Assembly: GCF_020497125.1 (NCBI RefSeq)
Contig: NC_059087.1
Coordinates: 10,883,925-10,947,924 of the forward strand
Source: Mauremys mutica
Taxonomy: Eukaryota > Chordata > Testudines > Geoemydidae
Length of the DNA stretch: 64,000 bases
Direction: 5' to 3'
The position numbers and the translations under genes were made by a program. Below, piece by piece: positions 23,576 through 34,400 of the stretch (position 1 is its first letter; each line of letters starts with the position of its first letter). Below the pieces are notes generated by a model. The model was not told the DNA's origin, made no database searches, and saw only the letters and a program-made list of their open reading frames with translations.

Positions 23576-23693
23576 GGGTGACCAGATGTCCCGATTTTAT
23601 AGGGACAGTCCTGATTTTTGGGTCTTGTTCTTATATTGGTTCCTATTACTCCCCACCATCTCTCAATTTTTCACATTTGCTGTCTGGTCACCG
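23576..23693 (-). mobile_element. Short MITE with TA target duplication, opposite orientation to 22850
   Basis: It begins GGGTGACCAGAT and ends GTCTGGTCACCG, flanked by TA at 23574-23575 and 23694-23695. The interior 'cccgattttatagggacagt' is the reverse complement of the unit at 22850-22947. Confidence 0.85.
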
Positions 23694-23729
23694 TATTTAC
23701 AGACCTGAAACCCCATTGAAAACAGTGGC

Positions 23730-23862
23730 ATCGCATTGGTTTAAGTGAGGCCAGAATTTGCTTGCTTACTCTCTAGATTTACACTGATACAATTTCCACT
23801 AAAGACAGTAGCATTGCTCTAATTTTATACCAGAGTAACTGAGACCAGATTCTGACCCAAAG
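23730..23862. repeat. Short dispersed hairpin repeat
   Basis: 'gaggccagaatttgcttgc' and 'tctagatttacactgataca' face 'ttataccagagtaactgaga' and 'ccagattctgaccc', giving a decayed inverted repeat of the common family. Confidence 0.55.
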
Positions 23863-24607
23863 GATCTGCTTGTGAATTGTCCATGTCAAATACAGCATTG
23901 AAAGCTGTTTCAGTTAAAGAAGCTGTCCACTGTCAGTCACTGTTGATTTGGTCCGTTTGTTCAAAGCAGGGTCCTTTGTTATCTGCCCTACAGAAAACAA
24001 AAGCAACAAAAGGATAAGATGTGTGCATTGATCCCAAATTGATCAGAAGCCACAGATAGAAATGAAAAGAATTCAAAATGGCTCAATTTGACTTTGTCTT
24101 TGTTAATGTATCCTGTCCATTAGAGCCCGTCATTGAACTTTTGCCTCTGGCCTGTTTTTTCTTTCTCTTTAGTACCGTCATATTCAGTTCCCCCTTTTGA
24201 GGGGAATAAGGATGGATCAATAAAGCTAACCCAGATGGTTGGGCTTCATTTTTCCATTGGATCAGGTTGCATGTCATGTTCCATGCAACTCAACAGTATA
24301 TGATTTTCCTTTTTTCTTCCACCCCATCTCCTAACAGCCTCTATTGAATGGATTACTTTGGGATTTTCTAAGAGCCAAGGAGAGATGGGGTCAGCAGGCT
24401 TCCAGATGTGTAGAGTATTCTATGTGTAAAGTGTGCTATTTAGGGAACTCTTGGTTTTCCTTGCCAGTTTTTCTTGCTGTATTAGAGAGAGATTGATGAA
24501 AGACTTAGGATATATGTTTCTCTGCCTTGACAAGTGGGAGCTCCAATAACAAATGATGAAGCAGCTAAAGTGTCCTTTGAGATTTTCAGTGACTTTCTAA
24601 TTTATTG

Positions 24608-24730
24608 TTTGTATTACGGTAGTGCCTAGGAATGCCAATCAAGGATCAGGGCCCCATTGTGCTAGGCACTGTACAGACAAATAACCCAAAAAGACCGTCC
24701 CTGCCTGCCCCAGAGAGGTCAAAATCTACA
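24608..24730 (-). mobile_element. Cry-type SINE tail, minus strand
   Basis: 'gtattacggtagtgcctagg', 'cagggccccattgtgctagg' and 'actgtacagacaaataac' are the reverse complement of the conserved Cry-like tail. The head is missing. Confidence 0.8.
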
Positions 24731-25504
24731 GTATCAGACTGAGATGAAATGTGATGTCGTGTTGTGGCAAGTTCAACGTTCCTGTTATTTGGAGATCTGA
24801 TTTTTGCCTTGCCACTATTAGGTTATCTTGATCTCACTTTCAGCTGATTGACATCCCATGAGAGTCAAGAATTTGGGGCTCCCTCTAAGCAGTGGCCTAG
24901 GGACACAACAACCTCCCCTGCCCCCTTCAAGATTTTTTTAAGCCATGGTTTATATCTGAAAAGACAGCTGATTAAAAAGCCTGACCAGTCAATACAGCCC
25001 CATGGCCAACTTCACAGCTGCCACATGTGCATGAGCAGAGACTGTGGAGAGGCCCCATAATAAGCCAGCTGAAAAGTCTACTCTGGACCCATATGATAAT
25101 GCTTGAAAAGGACATTCCAGAGCTATGTATTTTTGACGCGTAGCTGCCAAGTACCATATTTTCCATATGTACCCACAGTTACTGCCTCCTCGGCCAGATT
25201 GGGTGCAAAGGAGCATTTCTCAGCAGGAGCGAGGGACTGATTTCAATGGCTGATCTTCTGCTGAAGCTTGCAGCTGACACAGAACTGGAATTCACAGGCA
25301 GAGACATTACTAAACTATAAGGCTATCACACCTGCTGGGCAATTAAGAATCCCCGAGGTAAAGCTCAGCCTGTAAACTTCCCCAGGAGACTGTTGCAGAG
25401 GCAGAACCAAGATTTTTCCAAGGGGTCTTGTGGCATTATGACAGACAGCAGCCTCCAAAGGCCACCCATGGTTTTGACATTGGTGGTAGCAACTGCTTAC
25501 TGAA

Positions 25505-25728
25505 TACCTTGCACCTCTGTAGCACCTTTCACCCAAAGCGCTCACTAAATAAGTCTCATAACATTCCTGCGCTGTTATACTTATTTTACAACTGGGGAAA
25601 CTGAGGCACTGAGCACTTAAGTGACTTGCGCAAGGTCTCACAGTCAGACACTGGCAGAATTGGAAACACAGCTCAGCAACACTGACTACATGTCTGCTGC
25701 TCTGACCACTAGATTACACCTCTTCCCT
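25505..25728 (-). mobile_element. tRNA-derived SINE, minus strand
   Basis: On the + strand 'actggggaaactgaggcact' and 'gacttgcgcaaggtctcaca' run to 'gctctgaccactagattaca', the reverse complement of a SINE body and tRNA-like start. The distal part 'agcacctttcacccaaagcg' is a MIR/L2-like tail and not the Cry tail. Confidence 0.75.
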
Positions 25729-26797
25729 AAAGAATACAAGTCACAGGACTAATAGTGATCCAGACTAGACTTTGTGATCCTCTTTTAGCTCCAGTTAATT
25801 GATTACCAACTGGCTCAAGTTACTTAGCATGTTTGTTGCAGGAGGTGAACGTTTGCAGTTTACCCTAGGACTCACCTCCATATTCCGGTGCTGTCACTTT
25901 AAATAGACACTCTGCTGAACAATGATAAGGTATGTTTGGAAATGCAGCAGGTGCTCTGCTGGCTTAGGTAGTTGGTGTGTTTGGCAGCAGTAAGTAGGTT
26001 AACTCTGCTTCATGCTGAAAAACTGGAGCAAATTCTTTTAATTGGCCAATTTTTAATGATCATTTTGATCTATAAAGAAAGGGTTAATGTTTCTGGGGAC
26101 TAGTTCCCACGGTCATTAACCGTTAGGTGAGATCCACCTACCCAAGCAGCACATTGTTTATGCTGGGATATAATTAAGGAGGGCCTGAGGTGCTTCTGTA
26201 CAGGCAGCAAAACTAACTAGATAACAAGGAGACACGTTATTGTAATGGAAGGTAATGAGTGAACCTGGGAAAATAAATTCACCTGGACTTTTATAAGCCT
26301 TAGTGATATAATGAGTTACCCCCAGGATTAAAAAAATCACAACTTCTCACCTTCAGTTTGGTGTTAGCCTTGTGTTTGCCTTGCCTTGCTTTCCATTTAC
26401 AATTCATTATCCAGACACATTCTCATCACCAAGGATATTTGTCAGGCCTGTCACTGGGAATATTTACTTTAAATGCAGCAGTTCCACTTGCGGGTGTAGG
26501 AGGGGGGAAATAATAGGTCAGCCCAGAGCTGCATTGCCAGAGGGAGAGCTCCAGGAGGTCTGGGCTTCTGACTCTTCCCGCAACACTGCCCTTGGCAAGG
26601 GTGCAGAGTATGCTCCCCCATGCAGCTGGTGCTAATGACAAAGGCATGAGGAGCAATGGCCCTACCCTCTGTCTGCCCCCTATGGAGCTCGGTGCTGGTC
26701 CTTGCTTCTGGAGATTGAGGTGTCCGCATTGTGTAACCATAACATTCAATCTAGAGTCTTAACACAAGTAACAAGATGCCCTCTTCTTAAACTCCAT

Positions 26798-26890
26798 ATG
26801 TCTGAAGAAGTGGGTTTTTTACCCACAAAAGCTTATGCCCAAATAAATCTGTTAGTCTTTAAGGTGCCACCAGACTCCTTATTGTTTTTG
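26798..26890 (+). mobile_element. Penelope-derived terminal repeat fragment
   Basis: 'tctgaagaagtgggtt', a GTGGGT/ACCCAC stem (26810-26815 with 26821-26826), 'aaaagcttatgcccaaataa' and 'tctttaaggtgccaccagac' match the repeat at 30728-30872. The fragment resembles the conserved end of a Penelope-like retroelement; its stem-loop core is discussed under findings. Confidence 0.6.
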
Positions 26891-28367
26891 CTCACCCAAA
26901 GTCTCTCTTGTAACATTTTCAGCCAGGATGGCTGAGATCCTTCTTTAATGAGATCAAGCTCACTGGTACCCTGTCCCCCTAGATGAAGGATGCAAGGGTG
27001 TCTTTCTACCCCCCTAGATATATTGGACCAGTCCTTTTTTATTTGCCTATAACCAGGGTTTCCTCCTGCATTGTTCACCTCTTCCTGTTAATTTCTTCTC
27101 CTGAAATCTGTGCAATCTCTTAATTAACATTTAACTCAATATGCAATTCAACTTTCAGTGTGAAATACACCATGGTCAGGCAGGGAAACAAGTATCTCCT
27201 ATCTGGGAGGACCTGATTTAAGATATGCTACCTCTGGGGGACCTGCCTTAATGAATATAATTTCCCATCTAGATACATATCTCTTTACATATTGCCTGTA
27301 CTTACATTTTGCAACGAATATTATGATCAGTGTGACACAGGCTTTCAGTAGAGACCTTACATGAACCTTGCATGGTGAGCTAGAATATAAATACAAGACC
27401 CAGGGATCCCTGAAACTCTTATGCACGCCTGTGCCTTCTGCAAGTTGGCATCAAGAAGTCCTTGGGTCGCACTCCTCTACTAAGACTGGCCCCAAGGATG
27501 CAAGAATGATTTTCGCATTGTGAGCACCTCTCCATTAGGAAGTGGGCTGAGGCCACTGATCCATTTCACAGAGGCCACTGGACAGTCAGAAGGTGCTAAT
27601 AACAATTTATGATCACTGGCGACTTGGTCTTGATTCAAATGAATAATCCAGAAAGGAAGAGCTTTACATTCCCTTAACAATCTCCTGGGCCAGCCAGACC
27701 CCGATACTGCTAAGGGGGGAAAAAACCCATAGATTTCTGTTGTGAGAAGACCTCTTTTGTTACCTTAATATTGATGGACAGAGTATAATTAGCACCCTGC
27801 TTATAGAACATTGCTCTGTGATTTGACTGGTCCAAGGGAGATGTAAAAACAACCAAAGGCCAAACAACCAGTGACTGCCCACAGCCAACTATATATTTGT
27901 AGCAATAATAAGAGAAAAACATTCCATGCAGCACCGTCAAAGGACAAGATGCAATAAAAATTCCATCTGTATGCCATGTGGCTGAAATCTGCATAGGCAT
28001 ATGTAATCCTCTGAAATGTGATTTTTATTCCTTTTTAGTCTCTGCACAGCCTGGGATGCAGTGCAAGGGAAGCACTTCAACACTTGTGAAGGAGGCAAGC
28101 ATTTTTATTGCATCTGGCCCCCTGATTTTTCCGAGGAGATCATTGCTGTCAGCATTCCTCAGTATATTTGTAGTTATCACATACTAGCAGCCTGGGTCTG
28201 CAACCCCTTGCTCATGCGAGAGGACCTGAGTCGCATTAGCAGACTATTGAAGTCAACAGGATTATATACATGAATAAGGAAGGATTTGCACTGCTAGGAA
28301 AACTTGTCTACATGAAGCATTGATTGCTAATTGACATTGATGGGGACCTATCAGGAATACAAACTAA
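26891..28367. other. Intron sequence without recognised gene
   Basis: No exon, RNA gene or confident repeat is seen. Short open frames have no known resemblance. 27180-27490 contains two related 'gggaggacctg' and 'gggggacctgcctta' phrases that may be an old repeat. Confidence 0.35.
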
Positions 28368-28455
28368 CGGCCTGATCCTGCAAGTCCATGTTCATGTAAG
28401 TATTCTCAGTTAAGTCAGTGGGATCACTCAAGTGAGTAAGAGTTGGTAGATTGGC
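28368..28455. repeat. Short dispersed hairpin repeat
   Basis: 'cggcctgatcctgcaagtcc', 'ttaagtcagtgggatcactc' and 'aagtgagtaagagttgg' make one half of the common inverted unit. Confidence 0.45.
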
Positions 28456-28649
28456 CGTAAGCATCTTCATGAACTAGTTAAGATAGTTTAACTTATAGTA
28501 AGTACCAATGGGCCTTTTCTCCTGATACGGCCTAGTTGTGTACTGACAACTAAAGATGTACTCTAGTTCAACCTCAAGTTATTTGTGATGATAGCATGAC
28601 ATACTTCACATATGTAGAGTAAGGAAGAATAATTCCCTCTGTCACATGA

Positions 28650-28735
28650 ACTACTGGGTGAAATTCTATGGCCTGTGTTGTGTAGGTGACCAGACTAGAT
28701 GATCATTATGGTCCTTTCTGGCCTTATAACTGATG
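28650..28735 (+). mobile_element. LINE 3' tail fragment (CR1-like)
   Basis: 'gtgaaattctatggcctgtg' and 'gaccagactagatgatcatt' then 'ggtcctttctggcctta' form a recurrent turtle LINE-type 3' end. No coding sequence is attached. Confidence 0.55.
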
Positions 28736-29159
28736 AATTTACAGACTCCACGATGGATGATGGAAGAAACATCAAACTTAGCTTGTTTTTTAAATCTCAT
28801 TGAGATCTAAGAGATAAGCAAGGCTTGAAGAAAATTGGTTAAGTAATTTTAAAGTTATAATTTAATTTAAACTGAGAAATAGTGAGTGGTTTGGGGAGAA
28901 AGTATAGCAAAATATTGGCTAACAGATACAGAAAAAATAATGAGACTATCTTAGAATGCTCATGGGCAAAGGTTTCTTGAGTGAGTGAACAGATGGACAT
29001 TTAAATGAAATTCTGTGTTTACTGTAGCTAGATTTAAATTAAGGGCCCAAGACTGCATACCTTTGTCCTGTCAGTAGCCCCACGAATGGAATCCTTATCT
29101 GAATATGACATTCAGGGACAGGATCAGTCTGTGAGTTGAGTGTGCTTCAGAGGGAGAAG

Positions 29160-29256
29160 AGAGGGCCTGATTCTGATCTTGCTTACCCCAGTATAACTCC
29201 ACTAACTTTCTCGATTCACACCAGTGTAACTGAGATCCGAATCAAGCCAAAGAAAC
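29160..29256. repeat. Short dispersed hairpin repeat, well preserved
   Basis: 'gcctgattctgatcttgctt' and 'cacaccagtgtaactgagat' with 'ccgaatcaagcc' form opposite arms around 'aactccactaacttt'. Confidence 0.6.
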
Positions 29257-29969
29257 CCACTGTGTGGGCACGTGGATGTTTCCTCCTCTTCAGAAAAAGC
29301 AGACTGAATACTTAAAGGACATGCAGAGCAGCCTCATTGTCAGCAGCAGCAATAGCATGCTGGAGGAGAAAGGGGGCTTCAGCAAATGAAATGGAAGCAA
29401 CAGCCACATTAATTTTAATCAGATTCCGAGCCATCTGACTTGTATTCTGTATTTTTTTCTATCAAAGTTGATTGTCCTTCTGCAAGATTCATTACTCCCC
29501 GGAACAATAATAAATTCTAGAACAATGCAATATATTACCCTTGTAAGCTTTTTGAAATTCTCTGTTAGTTAAAAAATGGGTACAGTAAACTTTCAGTAAT
29601 TGCTGCAGATTGAATCTTGACTGTCACAGGCTGCATTGCTGTCTACACTGCCTCCTGTCTTCCTAGCCTCTTGTAAATAACCAAGGATTGTACATGTTTT
29701 GGAGTAGACTCCTAGTGAGCTTCCCTCATGTAACCCACCTCTCTCTGACAGAGCCCTTGGAAAGGAGGAGGTGGGGTTAAAGAATGGGGATGAGGCCCCT
29801 TTGTATAGTCTGGAGGACATGAGCAGAGGTTGCCAAAAGAGAACCTATGTAGAGGAGTCACATTGTGCCCATACCTACACGACCCATGGACTAGAATGTG
29901 ACCAGAGGAAACCGTGGTTGCAGAGCTCATTGGGCCAAAATTAGAGGTATGGCTGGTCCCCCGTCACCC

Positions 29970-30015
29970 CCCAAAAAAAATCTGTGGAAAATTGTGATGA
30001 AAAAGAAAAACTTTT

Positions 30016-30053
<38 letters not shown>

Positions 30054-30330
30054 CCCTGGACATTTTTGGCTGAAATTTTTGGTGTAGTGCCTTATGGGAG
30101 TTGTAGTTTGCACCTCATGTCCCCATTCACCTCTATGGGCTGGGATCCCCAGCTGGACAACATTTCCCATAATGCATCATGACCAGGGACTCCACGTTAC
30201 CCAGTTTCCCCCTCACCCAGAGGAGTTCCCATGATGCTTTATGGGAGAAGCAACTGCCAACACTCGTTATGGGAAATGAACCTGCCAAGGTGCAAATGTG
30301 GAACACAATGTATGACAACAAGGGACACAC
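29970..30330. repeat. Dispersed repeat with poly-T tract and 'cccataatgcat' motifs
   Basis: After the 28-T run (30019-30046), 'ccttatgggagttgtagttt', 'catttcccataatgcatcat', 'cccatgatgctttatgggag' and 'cgttatgggaaatg' recur in both orientations, giving a self-complementary repeat. Family not assigned. Confidence 0.5.
30019..30046 (+). repeat. Poly-T tract of 28 bases
   Basis: An uninterrupted run of T inside the surrounding dispersed repeat. On the minus strand it is poly-A, compatible with a retroelement tail. Confidence 0.95.
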
Positions 30331-30639
30331 AAAAATTATTAATGAAGGGACCTAACAGTGTGCTGTGGGCTCCATCTCCTCAGTGTAATTAACGCCCCTT
30401 CTAATTACAGTTGCATGATGATTTCTGTCGTAAACATTTTTCAGCAGTAAAAGAAAAGGGACATCAACCTAGGTAACTATGGGTCTGAAATGAGTAGTGT
30501 CCCCTGAAATGAGGAGTGCTTGAGAGAGAGCTTTACCTGGTCAACATGTCAGAGTTTAGGTCAGCCTCTGGGTGGGGGTCCTCTTTCTAAAACAGTGTCA
30601 AACTCAGAGGAAACATGACTCTACTTCCTGGGATATAAG

Positions 30640-30705
30640 ACTTGATCAAAGGCCCACTGAAGTCAATGAATAGATGCCTATGGGCTTTGGATCAGTTCCC
30701 ACGTG
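30640..30705. repeat. Palindromic dispersed repeat
   Basis: 'ttgatcaaaggcccactgaa' and 'tatgggctttggatcag' are inverted copies, the same unit as at 2128-2216. Confidence 0.5.
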
Positions 30706-30727
30706 TGGGTTGAAAACCCTGATATAC

Positions 30728-30872
30728 TGTTTTCATGTTCTCTGTATGTATATCTCCTCACTATATGTTCCATTCTATGCCTCCGATGAAGTGGGCTGTA
30801 GCCCACGAAAGCTTATGCTCAAATAAATGTGTTAGTCTCTAAGGTGCCACAAGTACTCCTGTTCTTTTTTCC
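30728..30872 (+). mobile_element. Penelope-derived terminal repeat with hammerhead-like core
   Basis: The lead-in 'ttctctgtatgtatatctcc' and 'atgttccattctatgcctcc' is followed by CCGATGA (30783-30789), a perfect 6-bp stem GTGGGC/GCCCAC, GAAA (30807-30810), 'gcttatgctcaaataaatg' and 'ctctaaggtgccacaagtac'. It is the best preserved copy of this unit in the window. Assignment to Penelope-like elements is by resemblance and by the related motif in the element at 37665. Confidence 0.6.
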
Positions 30873-31059
30873 TCATATACTGGTACATCTAAAAGATACC
30901 CTCTATTAGCTCAGCTAGTTGGGGCCGGGGAGGTGATGTTTTGTTTGTTTTGTTTTTGTTTGGGCTTTTAGGGATTATTTTTAGCTGAAAGACCTGAGTT
31001 CTCTCCCTTCTTATGATCACAGAGTCCTGGACAGCCACCTTGTGTAGCATAGTGATGAG

Positions 31060-31281
31060 CAGGGGCGGCTCTAGGAATTTTGCTGCCCCAAGCACAGCAG
31101 GCAGGCTGCCTTCCGCGGCTTGCCTGCGGAGGGTCCGCTGGTCCCGCGGCTTCGGAGGATCCTCAACAGGCAAGCTGTCGAGGACAGCCTGCTTGCCGCC
31201 CTCGCAGCGCCCGCAGAGCGCCCCCCGCGGCTTGCCGCCCCAAGCATGCGCTTGGCGTGCTGGGGTCTGGAGCTGCCCCTG
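31060..31281. mobile_element. Non-autonomous hAT element, 222 bases, 8-bp target duplication
   Basis: It starts CAGGGGCGGCTCTAGG and ends GGAGCTGCCCCTG. The flanks are GTGATGAG (31052-31059) and GTGACGAG (31282-31289), a target duplication with one difference. It is the same GC-rich family as 17831-18092 but shorter in the centre. The small overlapping frames are not genes. Confidence 0.9.
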
Positions 31282-31289
31282 GTGACGAG

Positions 31290-32020
31290 TGAAAAGGCCT
31301 GAGTGGTTATGGATCCATTGCTCTAGACCGGCTCCAGTGAAATATAGAGTTGATTTGAGACAAGGCAGGCGCTGAGTACTAATGAGTTAGAAAAGGGGTG
31401 TTGGTGCAGGGGTTTTTGTTACTAAATTTTGGTTTATCCAGAACAGACCAGAGGAAAAGAGTGGAGTCAGCAGAAGAAAACAGCTTATATCATTTAAGAT
31501 GCATTCTGTTCCTCTTTGTGTTTGGAAACAATTCAAAAGCAACTCAAATCTAAAAGTTTTGCTTATAACCTCTTAGTGATCTTGAATTCTCAACTTGAGG
31601 AACTAACAGAAGGTAGAGGGCCTCCTGCTGAATATATTATGTCAACAACAGAAACCAAACCAATCCATCTAAGCCCTGTCTGCACTTGTGGATCTTTATA
31701 TATAGGGGTGGTGTGCATGTGTGTGCCAATATCAAGAAATTTTCTGTGGGCTTAAAGCTTAGGCTGATCCAGCAGAAAATGCTGTTCTTTATATACTGGA
31801 CCCTGGACAAATTGCAGGCATTGAAAAGCAGTGACTAATACTGGAGATGCCAGCTGGCATGAAGTATCCTGCACCATATGTTTTAAGAATGCATGAAGTT
31901 ACAGGAGTCAGGGGCAGGAGATGATAAACAGAATTCATCTGAGTCTAACTAATTCCTCCTCACCACTCCCACCTTACCCAAACAGGTACTGGGAGACTGT
32001 CTCTCATATTCACAGATGTA
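31290..32020. other. Intron sequence without recognised gene
   Basis: AT-rich and apparently unique; no exon or named repeat. Confidence 0.35.
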
Positions 32021-32021
32021 A

Positions 32022-32165
32022 GTAAGGGTGGTTTAGTGGTTGGAATATAGGACTGGGAGCCAGGATTTTGGATTTAGTTCCTGCCTCTGCCATTCTCAGT
32101 ATGTGATCTTGGGCAAACCCTGTGTCTCAGTTTACCCATCTTTCAAATGCTTGCCAGACATACTT
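32022..32165 (+). mobile_element. tRNA-derived SINE, 5' part
   Basis: 'gggtggtttagtggttggaa' (A-box region), 'gatttagttcctgcctctgc' (B-box region), 'gtgatcttgggcaaaccctg' and 'tcagtttacccatctttcaa' follow in the SINE order; the tail is lost. Confidence 0.7.
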
Positions 32166-33514
32166 TGAGGCTTCTTGGGCCATTTCAAATTTTTCCCATG
32201 TCTGACGCATTTCAGGCACATCCCTTTCGTAGCCAATGGTAAACAAATTGATTTGGATCCTTTAGTCCTGAGTGTCACTGGCTAGCATGATAGGCTTAGG
32301 AACTTAGCTGCACTTGAAGACCGTTTAATGGCTAAGACCATCACAGGCCCGATCTTGCAAAGCTCCTGATGAAGTCAAAGGAAGTTTTTGCTTAAGTAAG
32401 GAGTGAAGAATTGGACCCTTGATTCTGCATATATTTAATGTACTTGGTATGTCTCTCTTTTACACACATGCTACGGGTAGCAGTTATACTTTCAAATACC
32501 ACTGGCCTGTTAGACATGTGTCTGGTCAATAATGCAATTTTCCTGAGTGTCGCTCTCTCTCAGCCCCTTGCCTGTCCTATATCTCTGGTGTCTGTACAGT
32601 ATCTCCTTTCATTAATGAAATCATCTTGCCTCTGCCCGCCATGTGCTTTGCGTTCTTGAATTTGCTATAAAGTCCATTAAATCAATAAACCATTTAAAGG
32701 GGAGGGGAGGGGGAATCCAGGAACAGAGAGAGGAAATAACAAGGAGCATGATTTTTTTCTTTCCTTTGTTTTTATTAGCAGTCCCCTAAGAAACTTGATT
32801 GTGTGTCTTCGTTATTGCTTGTGCTTATCAAAAATTAATGACATTCAGCCAAAATGAGGCAAGAGAAGCTAGAAATTTTTCCCTGCTGATTTGAAAATGG
32901 ACTAAATTAAACGGAGAGAGTTTGACAGAAGCTGGCAATTTCACTTCCACTTTGTTTCAAATGGGATTCTGAAATCCACAAACAAGCCAAGCGCTCCTGC
33001 ACCACTCAGTGGCCATACCTATTAAAAAATTGAAGAGTTTAAGAAAGCCACAGAAGATGGATACCCCCATTAGAAGGAGAACGTAACCCATTAATAATCA
33101 GTAGCATGTTAATCTTCCCAAATAAAACAAGCCCACAAATCTCCAGAGTGACCATAGAAATAATGTATGTGTCAGACACTATCTGATTATTTCAAAATGT
33201 TTATTTAGTGAACGTGTTTGCCCTGGAGAGTCAAGTCTTATTGTCGATATAAAACCTTTTAGAAATGCAGGAGGAATCATTCATTTCCCCCTAGCCACTC
33301 AGATGTTACCTTACCACCTCCCCCGCATCTGCTACTGTCTACCCTCAGTATTATGCCACTGCCAGAAAATATTATCACTGTGGGCCGGCTTCTGCCTCCC
33401 TTCCTCACGTTGAGTGCTACCTTCATCTTTGAATGGTCTCATTGAGATGGTTCCTGTTTGGGATGTGTTTATATCATGTTCATTTTTAGTGTTTGTTATT
33501 CGTAGTCTAGTAGA
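32166..33514. other. Intron sequence, mostly unique
   Basis: A weak hairpin-family trace ('gcccgatcttgcaaagctcc', 32345-32415) is present. 32740-33130 is AT-rich and non-repetitive. No gene was recognised. Confidence 0.35.
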
Positions 33515-33775
33515 ACCTAGGCGCCTCAGCTGAGAGAGGGGCCCAGTTACGCTAGGTATTGTACACACCCCTAGTAACAGCCCCTGCTCCAAAGTCTAAA
33601 CACCCTGGATGGACAAAGAAGGTTTTATAGCCCCCTTTCACCAATGGGGGGGCACAGAGAAGTTGACTGAGAGACTTGCCCAAGGCTACATGAGGCGTCT
33701 GTGGCAGAACAGGGACTTGAACCCCAATCGGCGTCTCAGTCATATACCTTTTGCACGAGGCCATTCTTCCTGTCT
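33515..33775 (-). mobile_element. tRNA-derived SINE, near full length, minus strand
   Basis: On the + strand the tail 'ctaggcgcctcagctgagag' and 'ctaggtattgtacacacccc' comes first. Next come 'agacttgcccaaggctacat' and 'gggacttgaaccccaatcgg' (reverse of the B box), then 'gcacgaggccattcttcc' as the tRNA-like start. Confidence 0.75.
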
Positions 33776-34144
33776 GGAACCTCATGGCTCTCTTACGGCA
33801 CAGTTTTACTTTCACTATATTTACCTCCTGCCTGTTATCCATCTTGGATGCTGCCCGGTCATTTGCTGCTCTGAAGTGAAAGAAATTTAAACAGAGGAAT
33901 ACTGCGTCCATAAATACGAGATAAACCACAGGACTGCCCATGACAGCTATTGTGTAATCCCCATGGTTTTCAAACCCCTTTGCCCAAAGTGACTTTGTAC
34001 TGCACACGTCCACCTCCCCTAAACTTCACACATACCAGTGACGACATTGTTTTCATAGGAGCTACAACGTACATCTGCCAAATGGATAAGTGGGTAAACT
34101 CATAGCACCAAAAACGTTATTGCAGTTCACACCATTGCTAGGAG

Positions 34145-34400
34145 AGGCCAAATCCTGTAAGCCTTGATCTGCACTGGGGCAAAATGCCCAACTGAGTCAC
34201 TGGGAGTTTTGCCTAAGAAATGAGTAAAAAACCAATCCTGCAATCTGACATCAGTGTGGAGTGCGAGGATCTGACTGCAGGATCAATGCTTAAGGAAGGA
34301 CCCCTCAGGATATGATCCATGTAGATTGTTAGAGTGAAATCCTGTCTCTACTGCAATCAATGGCAAAATTCCCATTGATTTCCATGAAATCAGGATTTCA
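34145..34400. repeat. Two short hairpin repeats of the common family
   Basis: Copy one (34145-34250) has 'gccaaatcctgtaagccttg' against 'aatcctgcaatctg'. Copy two (34310-34400) has 'gagtgaaatcctgtctctac' against 'ttgatttccatgaaatcagg' and 'atttcatcctta'. Confidence 0.5.

Noticed and set aside
33552..34013. Minus-strand open frame of 153 codons
   Set aside because: Half of it overlaps a tRNA-derived SINE; no domain, splice context or known similarity is visible.
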